Positions 20,425-32,400 of a stretch of DNA of 64,000 bases are shown piece after piece. Each line of letters starts with the position of its first letter. Within the stretch, counting starts at the first letter, position 1. The notes under the pieces are model-generated. The model was not told the origin of the DNA. It worked only from the letters and a program-made list of their open reading frames with translations, and made no database searches. A program made the position numbers and the translations under genes. The DNA is taken from positions 13,307,613 to 13,371,612 of the forward strand of contig OZ038386.1 in NCBI GenBank assembly GCA_964036045.1, read 5' to 3'. The DNA is from Eutreptiella sp. 'Long Island Sound 2002'. Lineage: Eukaryota; Euglenozoa; Euglenophyceae; Eutreptiales; Eutreptiaceae.

Positions 20425-23400
20425 GTAAACTGCACATCATGGCCGCATTGCAGCAAAGTTACACTGACGTGTTTCAAAAGTTAGGGTGGTGGGCTGGCAA
20501 GGCCTGGCGGTTACAAAAGGGTTGGTAAGGGCGAAAAAAGGTTTGCGTGCGGGGGGGGTGGTGGGGGGGAGGTCGTTCGAGCCCCCTGGAGGAGGGGGGG
20601 GGGGGTCTGGGAAAGGGGCTCTCGTGACAGGCCAGTCCAAAGAGGCTCGTCCAAAACCTCTAATGATGACTCACCACCTGCGCCGCGAAGCGGCCCGGAA
20701 GAATATTTTTCAAAAAAAAGTCCCCCATGATACATATTTAAAAATGATCACCGCATTGTGGGGGTGCATTTTGAGCCACATGTGTTGGGGTACCCTCCCC
20801 CCCCCGTGTCGTTCCCCACCCCTTGTCGTTCCCCGGGGGGGGGTGGGGGACCGTCACTTGGTCAACCCAAAATTTTTCGTTGCGGCTCATTGTGTTGTTG
20901 TGTGGGTGGCTGTGTTGTGGGGCACTACCACTTGCATCCCTTGCACTCATGGCAGGACATTTTGCTCACTTTCGCTGAAATGGAACTTGACAACACAACC
21001 ATGTTTCCCCCTGGGACAAGTGTGATGATAGTGACCTGAATTCTGACAGGTTGTGTAGGTGAAGAGTGCCCGTGGTGTGTGGGGCATGGGACACAGTTTT
21101 GGGAACAAGTTGTATTTTACAAGGGACATTCCCGAAGGGAAATGGGTTCCCAAAAATCTGCTTGCTCTTGCCAAGCCTCCTACCAAGAAGGCAAAACCAC
21201 CACCCAAGAGTGCTGCCCAAAGCATTCCAGTGGAAAGTGGAGAGCATGTGCAAGAGTTCAAGGTGAAGTGGAGCAGGACCAAGAAAAGACACCGAGCCGG
21301 TCAAGGAGTAGGTCTCCGTACATTGGCAGCCCTTTGAACGCATCCTGTGCTGAATTCTTTCGTTTTATGCTGCAATTTTTGTGCCTGCAAATGTGCGTGT
21401 ACGGTTGGGGTGTGGGCCGTTTGGGGAGGACAGGGCAGCGACGCAACGGGGGGGGGGGGGCGAATATAATTATGCTTCCTTTCACTCTCCGCATTCTGGT
21501 CCCCACAGTGAGTGGTGCGGTGACTGGAGCACAGACTGGATTGTTCTACAGCGCATCGCAAACCTCCCACCACCCGGTGGGGGGTGAGGGGGAGGGGTGG
21601 CGCTGGTTCTGACGATCTGTCATTCTTTGCGGTGTGCGTGTGTTGTAGCTGCGTTGACTATGATGTTGCCTCCTCTCTCCCGCATTTGGTCGTACTCTCT
21701 CAATACAACTTTCCCACAGACCTTTTGCGAAAGGCGCCTAGGGTCGTTTTCGGTCCTTGATAAGCTTTTGCCTCCTTCTTGTGATCTGCATGTGCTGATT
21801 TGTTGCTGACGTCGTCTCAAACAACAACCCACACGTGACAGCTCACACGTCTCCATTCGGGGGGTGGTACGCGGTTCCCAGGGCCTGCGCGCTGCTGAGT
21901 ATGACACAGGCGATCTCCCCACTTCTGCGGCGTGAAACACTGTGCAGAGGATATTTCCTCGTTTTTGTTCCATCAAGGAGTTCGGAAGCCCCGGGACATC
22001 CCTAAAGCACCAAAGTGCTCTTCCGGTACTTCGTGGATATGCCCTTGAAGCGTCCTGGAAGCGTCTTCCACCAAAGGCGTGAACACGGCAATGCCCTTGC
22101 CCCATTTCTTTGCATCTTCGGTTGTGTTGCCGAGGCACACCGGTTGTGTTGACTGACCGTCCTATTCAAGGGAAACCGGCCACGCAATCGCGCTGTCACT
22201 GCGCAATGGAAAACAGCGGTTTCCAATGCTGTTCTAATGTTGGCATTCTTCTCCCCGTCCCTGTCGCACATCGGGAGATTTCGTATTGTGCTTCAGGCTT
22301 TTAGTGCCTGTGGGCAGACTTTTTGCATTCACAAATTTAATCTTTCTTTACTCTGCATCCAAAGTGGAGGGCGGTGAGTCACAAAGCCGTGCCCGGGGTG
22401 CAATGGGAAATGATGGTGAAGAAATAACCGGATTTCACTGCCTATCAACTGTAGACTAGCGTGACTCCAGATTCCACCCGCGGTCCTTGTTTACCTCTGC
22501 ATACGTTTTGGGGTCGGATGACTGGGACGCCGTGTTCTGTCCAAAAGATCGAGCGCGGCGTGTGCGCCACCCCGGACGCCACAGTCTGTCCCCATCACAT
22601 GTCCCGTCCCTCCTGGGGCTCGAACCCAGGAGACCCTGACCTGCGGCAAAGCGACAAGCTACTGCACTACGTGCCTCTTGCGTGGCTTTGGTTGCGGCGC
22701 AGGAGCCTGAGGGCCGGCTGGCGAAGTCAGGTTTTCAATCCTGGGGAGGGTGGGTCCATTGAGCCCCCAAGAACTGTGCGGGGGGGGGTTGGGAAAAGGG
22801 CTCAATTGACAGGACCATTAATTACCCCCCCCCCCCCCTTGTATAAGCTACGCCCTTGTCCAAGCTACAGTAGGCGTAGGGACCATATTAATTTGGGACC
22901 TAATTTCAATTTGGTACCAAACGTAGTGCAGCCACATAAGACATGGGTTTGGTGACGGATTTGCGAGTTGCATAGAGTCATGGACAGATTTGTTGTGATC
23001 GTCTGCCCACTTGAACCCACATAGCTCTGATTTTGGGGATGTTTGTGCATTATATGCCCCTTTCTTGCACCAGCTCACCATGCAATCCTCTCTTTTTGAA
23101 CCTGGGCGCCCAGTGTTGGTAGTTGTATGTGTCGCGCGCAAGCTACGCCCATGTCCAAGCTACAGTAGGCGTAGGGACCGTATTAATTTGGGACATTGGT
23201 GTAGCTTATACAAGGGGGGGGGGGGGTAGTTATCATGAACTCTGGCGCCAAAGGCGCCGAAAATTTTTTTGAGCATTTTTTTCACCAAACGTTTCTGAAC
23301 CCCCTCAACACGCTAATTCCAAAAATCCCATTTTCATGTTTTGCCGAATTTCGGGTTACCTCCGAGGCCCGGGGGTAACCGGGGGAAGGGGGGGGGGTGT

Positions 23401-26400
23401 CCCTCTCTGCTGAGTTCCAAACCGGTACACCCTGGACTGCGCCGCCCGCCCGAAGGGGCCCCCGCACACCTCCACAGGTTTGGAAGAACGAGCAGCACCA
23501 GACGGTCGGGGAGCACGACGGGGGGGTCACGTGCATGGCCTGGCACACGAGCTGGCGCTGCCTCATCACGTGCTCTGTGGACGGGATCCTGAAGGTGTGG
23601 ATCCCGGGGGCCTGGCACCGCTGCATTCAGGTGCTGCAGTGCCACCACGGGACCGTGACGGCGCTGGCGGTGCACGGCGAGCACGTGCTGACCGCGGGCC
23701 GGGACAACAAGGTGTGCCCTCGACGGCCTTGTCTGGCCGCGCGGTTGCAGGGGTGGTGCTGTGGTTGCGTCCTGACTCGCGTCGCCGCCGTCCGCCCGTG
23801 CTCCTGTGATGGGCCCCGTCCAGGGGGAGAGGGGGTATCCCCGAGGGGCGCAAGGGTATACCCGAGTGTGGTGTTTACACAGGGGGGGCAGTGTGGTGTG
23901 CCCCGGGTGGGGGGGGGGGGGGGGCACATCCTGCCACATCCAGCACAGCCCCAGCACACCAACCACTGGGCTCCGCGAACTCGGAAACGACACCAGCAGG
24001 AGCACCGGCCGCAGCGGCCGACGGAAAGCAGCGACCCGACGCAACATGCGAAGGGAACAACGGGTGACTGTCCGGGACCCCGTAAAGAAACAACAACCCG
24101 ACGGAATGTCACACAGGGGGCTGGCGGATTCTGGTTTTTGTTGGCGGCATACACGGCCTGGCAGCTGCAACAGTACCGCTGTAGGGTTTGCAGGGGTGAG
24201 GGTCAGAGTTGCAGTGCCTGTGAGTTGGCGTAGGATCTGAGTTGCCAGAGGAGAGCGGTGTCCCATGGACGCTGTATTCGCTGTAAGTCACTTGTGAGTC
24301 GGCGCACTACGCTCACATGCGGATTTTGTTGTGCTGACTGTGTGCGTCTTTTGCTATGATCAGTATCCCACACTTCTCCGTGCTGGGGGGCGGCGTGGGG
24401 GGGCAGTGTGGTATGGTATGGGGGGCAGTGTGCAGTGTGTACTCATGGGGCGTCATGTCGCACGCCAAGTATCTCACAAACAGGTCAAAGATGGACGACG
24501 GCATTCATCCATTTTATAGAGTTTGAGACTAACATCGGTTGCCAGCCATCACGACGCCTTGCTGCCTCGCGCTTCACGGCATCCCGTTTCCATCTGCATT
24601 TCCCGGCAGTAGGTATTTGGGGTTTGATGCCAAATTGCAGGAAGCTGCCACGGCTACGGGAATTGCATGCCATGACGCACTGCCCGTCGCCATCCACAAA
24701 CATGGTTGAGAACAGCTGTGGTGGTCACACTTCGGGTTCTGTGGCTTGGACGCTGTTGAGCCCTGTGATCGTTGGCGCATGTGCACATGCAATGTCATGG
24801 CGTGTCCAGAGTATTGGCCGTGGGGCGAAGAGAAAGTCAAGCCACTGCTCAATGATGCGATTCGGTGCTGTTGCATGAGAATCCGCATCGGGGTATAGGC
24901 TGTACAAAACATCTCGCAGTTACTAGAGCCTGACCGCGGGGATACACATTAATTTGGGTTAATGTGTGCGCCCATGGGGAATCACTGGTGGATTGAATGG
25001 AGAACGGGGCCATCTACAATGGCACTGGCCTGTCAGGATAAGAGTTGCTAACCCTTCTGCACTGTGTATTGCATCAAAGTACCGGCTTAGATGTATTTTT
25101 TGGGCCGAGTTCACACCATGAACCCATGTTTATGTTACTGACTGAAGTAATCCCGTAATTTGCACAACCACCATCACCACCACCACCACCCTCTATGGTT
25201 GGCCCACACACATGCTGCTCCACATCTGGGCCCGTACCCCAGTTCTCATTCATGCAAAAACTCACCTTTCTGGTACCCCCTGCGTAGCTCTGGACGGGTT
25301 TGCCTCCTCCCGTCTGCGGCTCGGTGTGTCTTTGTTAGGTGCGCGTGTGGAGCAATGACATGACACGACCCAACTCCATGTATCCGCTGCTGGTCTGCCG
25401 CCAGGTATGCCCTTCCCTGTGGTCCCGCGGTCTGCATGGCAACCGAATCCAACGGGGCCGCGGCGTATGCCCGTCCCCAAGCAGCCCACAATGCGGCCAC
25501 GTGACCGGACGGATCCGGTCACGATTGCTGAACGGTGCTGGTCATGTTCCCGTGGCAGTGTTTGGACGGAAATGTAACAAGCACATCTTGGAATTCCCCC
25601 CCCCCCGAGGTCCCGAGGCAATTAGTGGCACCTGTGAACTTGGGGGGGTTGGGCTGGCGGTTTGCTGACGCAATATGCGACTTTAAGGCCGACCGCGGTC
25701 CCCTCCTCCCCGAGGGACACCTTGTCAAACGCCCCCATGCATGGCTGTGGTGGGTTCCTACTTGCCTGTCCATAGATGGATCAAGGCCAACCGAGGGATT
25801 GGCTGCGAGGAAACGGTACTCAACCTCGAGGACCCTCCGGGGCAGATGTGTAGGGCAAGAAGATGAGGCCAAGGTGGGAGGCCCGTTGGGTGGGGCTGAC
25901 CCCCCCCTCCCCCCCCACCAACCCACCCACACCCGGGAATGGGATTGTGTCAACACCAAACGTGGCACTCCGCAGACCCTTCCTCCATTGGCCATTCCAG
26001 TAACTCTTTTGGGACAATGTTGTCACCTCATGCACATCGCATCCACAAGAGGCTTTCCCTGCCTTCCCAAGGCTCACCAGGGCAGAATGGAAAGGGAGGA
26101 AGAGAGGAGGGCAATACAATAGCACACATGTCCAACCCCTGCATTTTGTTGACGCCCCCTGCTTGTTGACAATGCAATGTCCCAACCAGTGGGCTGTGAG
26201 TTTGTTGACGTCAACGTAAAGCCAGGGGGGGGGGTCTATCTGAATTGTTCCGTTGGCGGTTGGCGATCAACCGAAGGCCACCAGGGACTGTGCCACCCCC
26301 CCCCCCCCCCGTCCAAGCACCAACGGCTGCTGAAGAACTGCTACTTCTCGGGATTCATGTTTGATACGGTACGCAAGGCCTTTGGCCTGGTACAGCGGGA

Positions 26401-29400
26401 GGGGGGGGCACTGGAACCGAGTCGCCTCCTGCTGGACGAGCCTCTGTTGTCCCTCCAAAGCACGCAAGGCCTGGTGCTATGGGCAGGCTTGCGGGCACAG
26501 TGGCGGTTGCGCTGTGAGGTTAAATATCAGCGGCAACAGGTGTCCCTGCATGACTTTGTGGCGCTGTGGGTGGCGGGGCTGGAGAGTTGGCGCAGTGAGC
26601 GTAACATGTCATGCAGTAGATCGGATCTGCAGCACCTCATCGCACAGTTGCAGGCGTGGGGGGAGTCCCGGACGATGTTTTGGAAGGCGCCTCAGGCACC
26701 CACAACAGCCCACGCGCCATCCACGCAGCTCGATCCGCTTCAAAAGAAGGAGGCAAAGAGGGGGGGGTACAAGGCGACACTGCTGAAGGAGCTGGGGGAC
26801 ATGCAGGCACAAGGGTGGGAGGTGGTGTATACCGATGGGTCAGCAAAGCGGGTAAGGGGATGGATGCAGGCAGGGTATGGGGTGTGGTTTGGGGAGGGCT
26901 CATCCCGCAACTGTCATGCCTGTGTCCCGGCACACGAGCGCCAGAGCATCAGTCGGGGGGAGTTGAGAGGAGTCCTGCGAGCGCTCCAGGACCGGCGACC
27001 AGGGGAACGCATGGTAGTGGTGTTGGACTCCGAGTACGTGTATAAAGGGGTAGTGGAGTGGTCGCCCAAGTGGCGCCGACATGCCTGGCGCTGCGCAACA
27101 GGGGAGGTGGGGCATCGGGACCTGTGGGAGGCAATCCTGTGGCTGCGGGAGTCCGCGGGTGGGGACGTACAACTGCGATGGGTACCCTCACATTTGGCGG
27201 TGCCGGGGAACGAGGCGGCAGATGCGCTCGCGGAGAGGGGGAGAGAACTACACCCAAACAATCTGTTGCCGCTATCCAAGCGACGCAGGGTCGCGGAGTG
27301 GGACGAGCTGGGGTTGGAACCAATGGTAGAAACCGAGCCACTATCCGATCCGGACACAGGGGAGGATTCGGGGGCGGGGACGTCGGAAGACGAAGAGGTG
27401 TTGTCCGTGTCATCAGCAGAGCTGTCCGGGGGCGGATTCTCCACTGATGTCAGTGATCGGGCACGGGAGAGGACGCAGGAGTTTGGCAACATGGGGGTGT
27501 GGGACACATATTACAGTACGGATGTTAGTGACAGCCGGAAGCGTAAGGGCAGGAGGGTAATCAAGACTTCCTGATACGTGGCCTAAAGGCACGTGCCTGA
27601 CCATAAACTAACCGGAGGTGGCGCCAGAGGCGCCTTTCTGGACCGATGGGACAATGTGTGGTGGCGCCTGACGGCGCCTTGCTGGACACCACGAACAATG
27701 TGTGTCGCGGCTCCGCCGCGTGATACTTGCTGATTCAGGGCATAGGTCTGTCGGTGGGGACCTATTGCTGAACTTTCCACTGTTCTATGGCCAAGCACCA
27801 ACGGTCGAAGCATGCCGCAGCACCTGTTTTTTGGGACTTTTGGTGGAGGTTTCGAAGCATGCCACAGCACACTGAAATTTGGAGTGGCTTGTGTACTTCA
27901 TAGGTTCCTCACTTTGTCTTTTGACGTCCACTGTTGAACCCACTCATGACGAGGAAAAGGAAGACGAGGTGGTAGGTCAAGGGGTGCTGGAACACCCAGG
28001 GTGCAAGCGCCCGGAACCGGAACCGAGGTGGGAAGTGTTGCTGAAGGTGATACGGCGACTTCAGAGAATCACGATGCCAGATTGGTAGGACAGTGTGCGT
28101 GGCATGGGTTAGTATGTGTATCCCATCGTTGTGCCTGTGGCAGTAATGGCCAATAGGAGGCGGGTAAGGAGGGTGACGTTGTACATAGCTGACCATTGAC
28201 CAATAAATGTCAGTAAGGCATTAAGGTGTGTGTGTATAGGCCAAGCTCATGTTCATAGCATCAAATGACTGAACTGAATTTTAATCAGCGTAGCTTGAAC
28301 CCAACACAACCCAAGAGGAACAAGGAGACAACAAGGAATATAGCAGATTGTTTGCAGTGGGCAATTGGAGAAGGCATTGGGCACCCGGGGGGCGGCCGGG
28401 CCCGGTCCTTATATGCGACACCCCCCCCCCCCGGGTTTTGAGAGATAGTGGGTTGGGGGCATGGCGCCAACGGCACCCCCTTTTTTTAGTGTATGCTTCC
28501 TGTTAATCAAACCATCAGTGCTTTTGAGCGCCAGATTAGCAAGACGAGGCGCTATACAAATGTCGTTTGTTGCGAAGTGCTTTCCCGCGGAACAGTAGCA
28601 AGACGGGCCGCTATACAAATGCCGTTTGTTGCACAGTGAAGATCGTGCATTCGGAGCAAAACCCCGGCCCAAGTGCAGAGCCAAATTCTTTCAGGGGCGA
28701 ACGCGGTACCGCGTTCTTTCTTTCTTTCTTGTCTCTCTTTCCCACGCTTTGGCGTGGCCCTCGAGTTGGGGAGAATCGGGCCCAATCCGCACCTGAGAAG
28801 GTGCCTCCGTTGAAGTGTGAGCCTTATGAAGGCTTGTTTGTTACAAATCGTGGTGACAAGGGATTGACCACGGACATTTCCCGCTCCGTGCAGTCCAAGA
28901 TTTGCGAGGCAACAATGCCACATGTGTGCATGCGTACACATGTGGGTCAGCACCTTCTACGAAAAGAGTGTGTCAAGGGACAGGAAGAGATTTCGTTGGC
29001 CACCGCTTGCGGGTTTTGTGGCAATTGTGTCACTTGCTCCAACCAGCACCTGATGCGTAACAAGCGGACGCATGCCTTAGTCACCCTCATGCTCTGTGAC
29101 TGTCCCAGTCAACCAGCTAAGCTACGCTGGAACACGCTTGCAAAAAAATCTGCAAGCAGCCCGTGCACGAATCATCCTGTACGGTGTCCCCTATGCACAA
29201 AGACAGTTTGGTCATACAGCATGGCATAGCACTATGCAGATGTGCATGACACTGCACGGCACCCCGATTTGATGCACATTGCAAAGGCAGAGCAAGAGGC
29301 AGTGCTGAATTGGGTGCCTCATAAGGCAAAGAAAAAAAAACAGGGCAATGCACCTGCACAGGCTGATGATGCCTAGCCTGATGCAGCGGCCTCATCTGCA

Positions 29401-32400
29401 CCTGGCGACGTTGCTTCATCGTGTCGTCAAGCTTGTTTCTCCAGCCTTTGCCCCAATCAAAGCCTCCTGCCCCCCCTGCTCCCAAGTGAGTCCGAGGCAA
29501 CGACCTCTGGGGCTCAGCGATCTCATCCTCTTAAAAGCGTCGGGAAGCGCAACAAGAAGAGGCGGGACGAAGCCCAACGGGAGCTTCAGTCAAAGCACAC
29601 CTGCGGAGACTCCTCCTGCTCCTCCTCGGAGGGGGAGCTTTTCAAGGACCTCTAAGCACAAGTCCATCCATTTTTTCTTTTAACCCCCAACTCTGACCAA
29701 GCTCAAGAATTTTTCTCACAAACTAACCAAGGGGCGCGGGGAACAAGGGGTAGGGGGGAGGGGGGAGGGGTGCAACATGGCAACCCTTAAGACTTTCTTC
29801 TCGGCAATGACGAGAAAGCGCTATTATCGCATACATACCTCCATACCCCCGAACCCCCAGACACACATCCCCCCTGGAGGTATGCATGTGGTAGTAGTGG
29901 GTCGCGCGCAAGCCCCCCACCTTCGGAACCCCCCCCCCCCGCGGCCGAAATCCCCCCCCTACACCCCCAGCCGACCCCCCGCCCCCACAACTACCCCCCC
30001 CCCCCAAGTGTTGACAGATAGCGGGGGGGGGATGTCGCATCAGGACCGTTGGTAGTCGCCCCCCCCGGGATTGGGCACCACCTGCATTGTACAGACAGCC
30101 AGACAGCCAGTATGAAGCTCAAAATGGGAAACTATACTGTACATTATGTGCAGTTTGGCTGTCAACGACCGGTGCCATCTTGAAGGACCACGTTTTGGGG
30201 AACAACAAGAAGCAACCAGATGGTTCTTTTGTTTGCCAGCCTGAGACACATGCCCGCAAAGCTGAACTACAACCTGGCCCCGCACAACATGAACAAGCAC
30301 AACAACCGCAACAACCTCCAACAATTATTGTCAACGTTCCCCAACAACAAGCGCCTGAGACATCGTCAACTACATGCTTGCAGGGTGTCAGGGCTTGCAG
30401 TCCAATGTATTTGGTTCTGGGTTTTGCCACCTTTGTGGCTTTCGAAAATATATGGTACCCCACACCTACGGCTTCAAGCATGTCGCAGCACGCCGCAGCA
30501 CAGCAAATTTTTCTTGGGGACCGCTGGTGCTTGCCCCTGTGGCCCTGTGTGACAGTTGTAGCTGGTGCGCACCCTCCAAGCTTCACAGCCTTGGGAAAGG
30601 CTTCGTGTGCAGGCTCTGGCGTGGGAGGGACGCTAGGGGGCAGCAGCAGCACCTGTGAGCAGAGGGACAACAGTACGGCTCTCATCAACCAAGCATCTGC
30701 TTCCCCATGGTCTGATGACAAGCAAAGTAGGTAGATTCCCCCTGAAAGCCCAAAACAGTGCATACACCCTGCAACACCAACCGGCACACACATTGAGCCT
30801 TCATGGCAACAGCCCCCCCCCCCCCCCCACCGCGCCCCCCCCCCCAGGGCGTACAAGGATTTGCCGCTTGCCCTGCCCTGCCCTGATCTGCATCTGCACT
30901 GCATTCTGATTTTCCAGATCTTCCAATTCGAGTCCTACATCACCGCCATCTACAGCCCCAGCGCCACCGACCCCAACGGCACCGAGAGCACGACGACCAA
31001 TGTCTACATCGGGGACTGTCTGGGCGGCCTGACCACTTTGAACGGGCCATTGGAACCCCCGGCGACGGGGTCGTTCGCGCGGGACGGTGGTGAGGAGGGG
31101 GCGCAGACCCCCGGTTTCGAGCTGACGATGCACCGCAAGCGCTTCCGCAACTTCGGGATCACAAAGTTGATACTCGTGCAGTCGCTGGGGGCCCTGCTGA
31201 GCCTGTCGTGGGACGAGAAGGTGCTAGTCCTCTGCCGTGCTCCGGCCTCGATGCTGCTTCGGTCAGTCCGTATCACAGCATCTATGCACCTTCTATGTGC
31301 CCTCTATTCACCCCCGATGCACCCTCTATGCAGCCATTATGTGCCCATTCGCCCTGGGCAAACATTGATGTGAACACATTCAATGGATTGCAGTTTTCAC
31401 TGCCCCCAAATTCCGGGCGGCCGATATCCCCGGCCTTCTGGGTCCTCCGTCAAGCTGTGGACAAGCTCAGGCAGCCCTGGGACCCACGGCACTACGTCAG
31501 GGTGGGGACCACCTGCTCCGGCGTGGTGGCTGGTAACACCAATAGTCGGCATGATGATTGATCATTCCTGTTCTTATTCCTATGTTTGTATGTATGTATG
31601 TATGTATGTATGTATGTATGTATGTATGTATGTATGTACGTATGAATGTATGAATGGATGTATGCAATTGTATGCATGTACTGTATGTATGTCTGTATGT
31701 ATGTTTGTTTGTATGTATGGTACAACCAACACCAGGGAGTCCTGATATTTATGCATGAAGCCCCTCTGACACCCCACTGGCCAGGCCTTGCCCGTTTCTC
31801 AGGTGGTGCTGTCCGACTTCAATACGTACGTTGTCAAGTCCATCGTCGAGGCCGATAAGCCGCCGGCCACAGTCCGTGTGGTGGGGGCCGCTTGGCACGC
31901 TGCAATGGAGGAGCTGGTGCTGTTGGACGAGGCCGGGACGCTAAGTCTGTGGAAGTTCCACGAGGGCAAGTGCCTGTGCACCCTGAAGACGATAGGGGGC
32001 AAGATGTTGGGGCTGCACCACCTCTTTGAGGGTTCGGAGGTTTGTGATGTCACTCTCGTCAGGACATTGTCAAGGGGGGAGGGGGCACACCAAGGAGCTG
32101 AAGGATGACAGCAGCCCTCAGACACACCCCTGGGTTTGCAATTGTGGTGGTTTTTCCGCAGGGCTGAGAAAAGGTGATAACCCCCCCTCCTGGTTCCAAG
32201 GCCCCGAATTTTGTGCCTGGATGGGGATGCGGTGCGGAAGCGGTGCTGACGTGGTGAGGATGAGAGCACGTATGAACATGCAGTAGCATGTATGAGCATG
32301 TATGAGCAGGTATGTCGTAGTTTGTTTGCGGTTCCCATTGTGCGTGCGTGCGTGTGTGCGTGCGTGTGTGCGTGCGTGCGTGCGTGTGTGCGTGTGTGCA

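Larger units (their letters stand above)
20425..23477. other. WD40 gene intron 1 (3.05 kb)
   Basis: Holds poly-G/C runs, a tRNA-like segment and an inverted-repeat element (listed separately). Frames at 20,758-21,039 and 21,059-21,337 give Lys/Pro-rich peptides that may be transposon debris; nothing suggests a nested gene. Confidence 0.6.
23712..30917. other. WD40 gene intron 2 (7.2 kb)
   Basis: The largest intron found. It carries the RNase H fragment, the zinc-finger ORF with two TAG codons and the U1-type zinc-finger ORF, all on the same strand as the host gene. The remainder (23,712-26,176 and 27,575-28,566) shows only poly-G/C runs, a (CAC)n patch at 25,166-25,192 and unremarkable frames. 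Confidence 0.6.

Noticed and set aside
19662-20477. 271-codon minus-strand frame at the start of the WD40 gene
   Set aside because: It is antisense to the exon at 20,130-20,424, which has clear WD40 strands on the + strand.
28567-29655. Genome-wide reassignment of TAG to glutamine
   Set aside because: Bystin and the WD40 exons have no in-frame TAG, using only CAG and CAA for Gln; two TAGs in a transposon fragment are better explained by decay.
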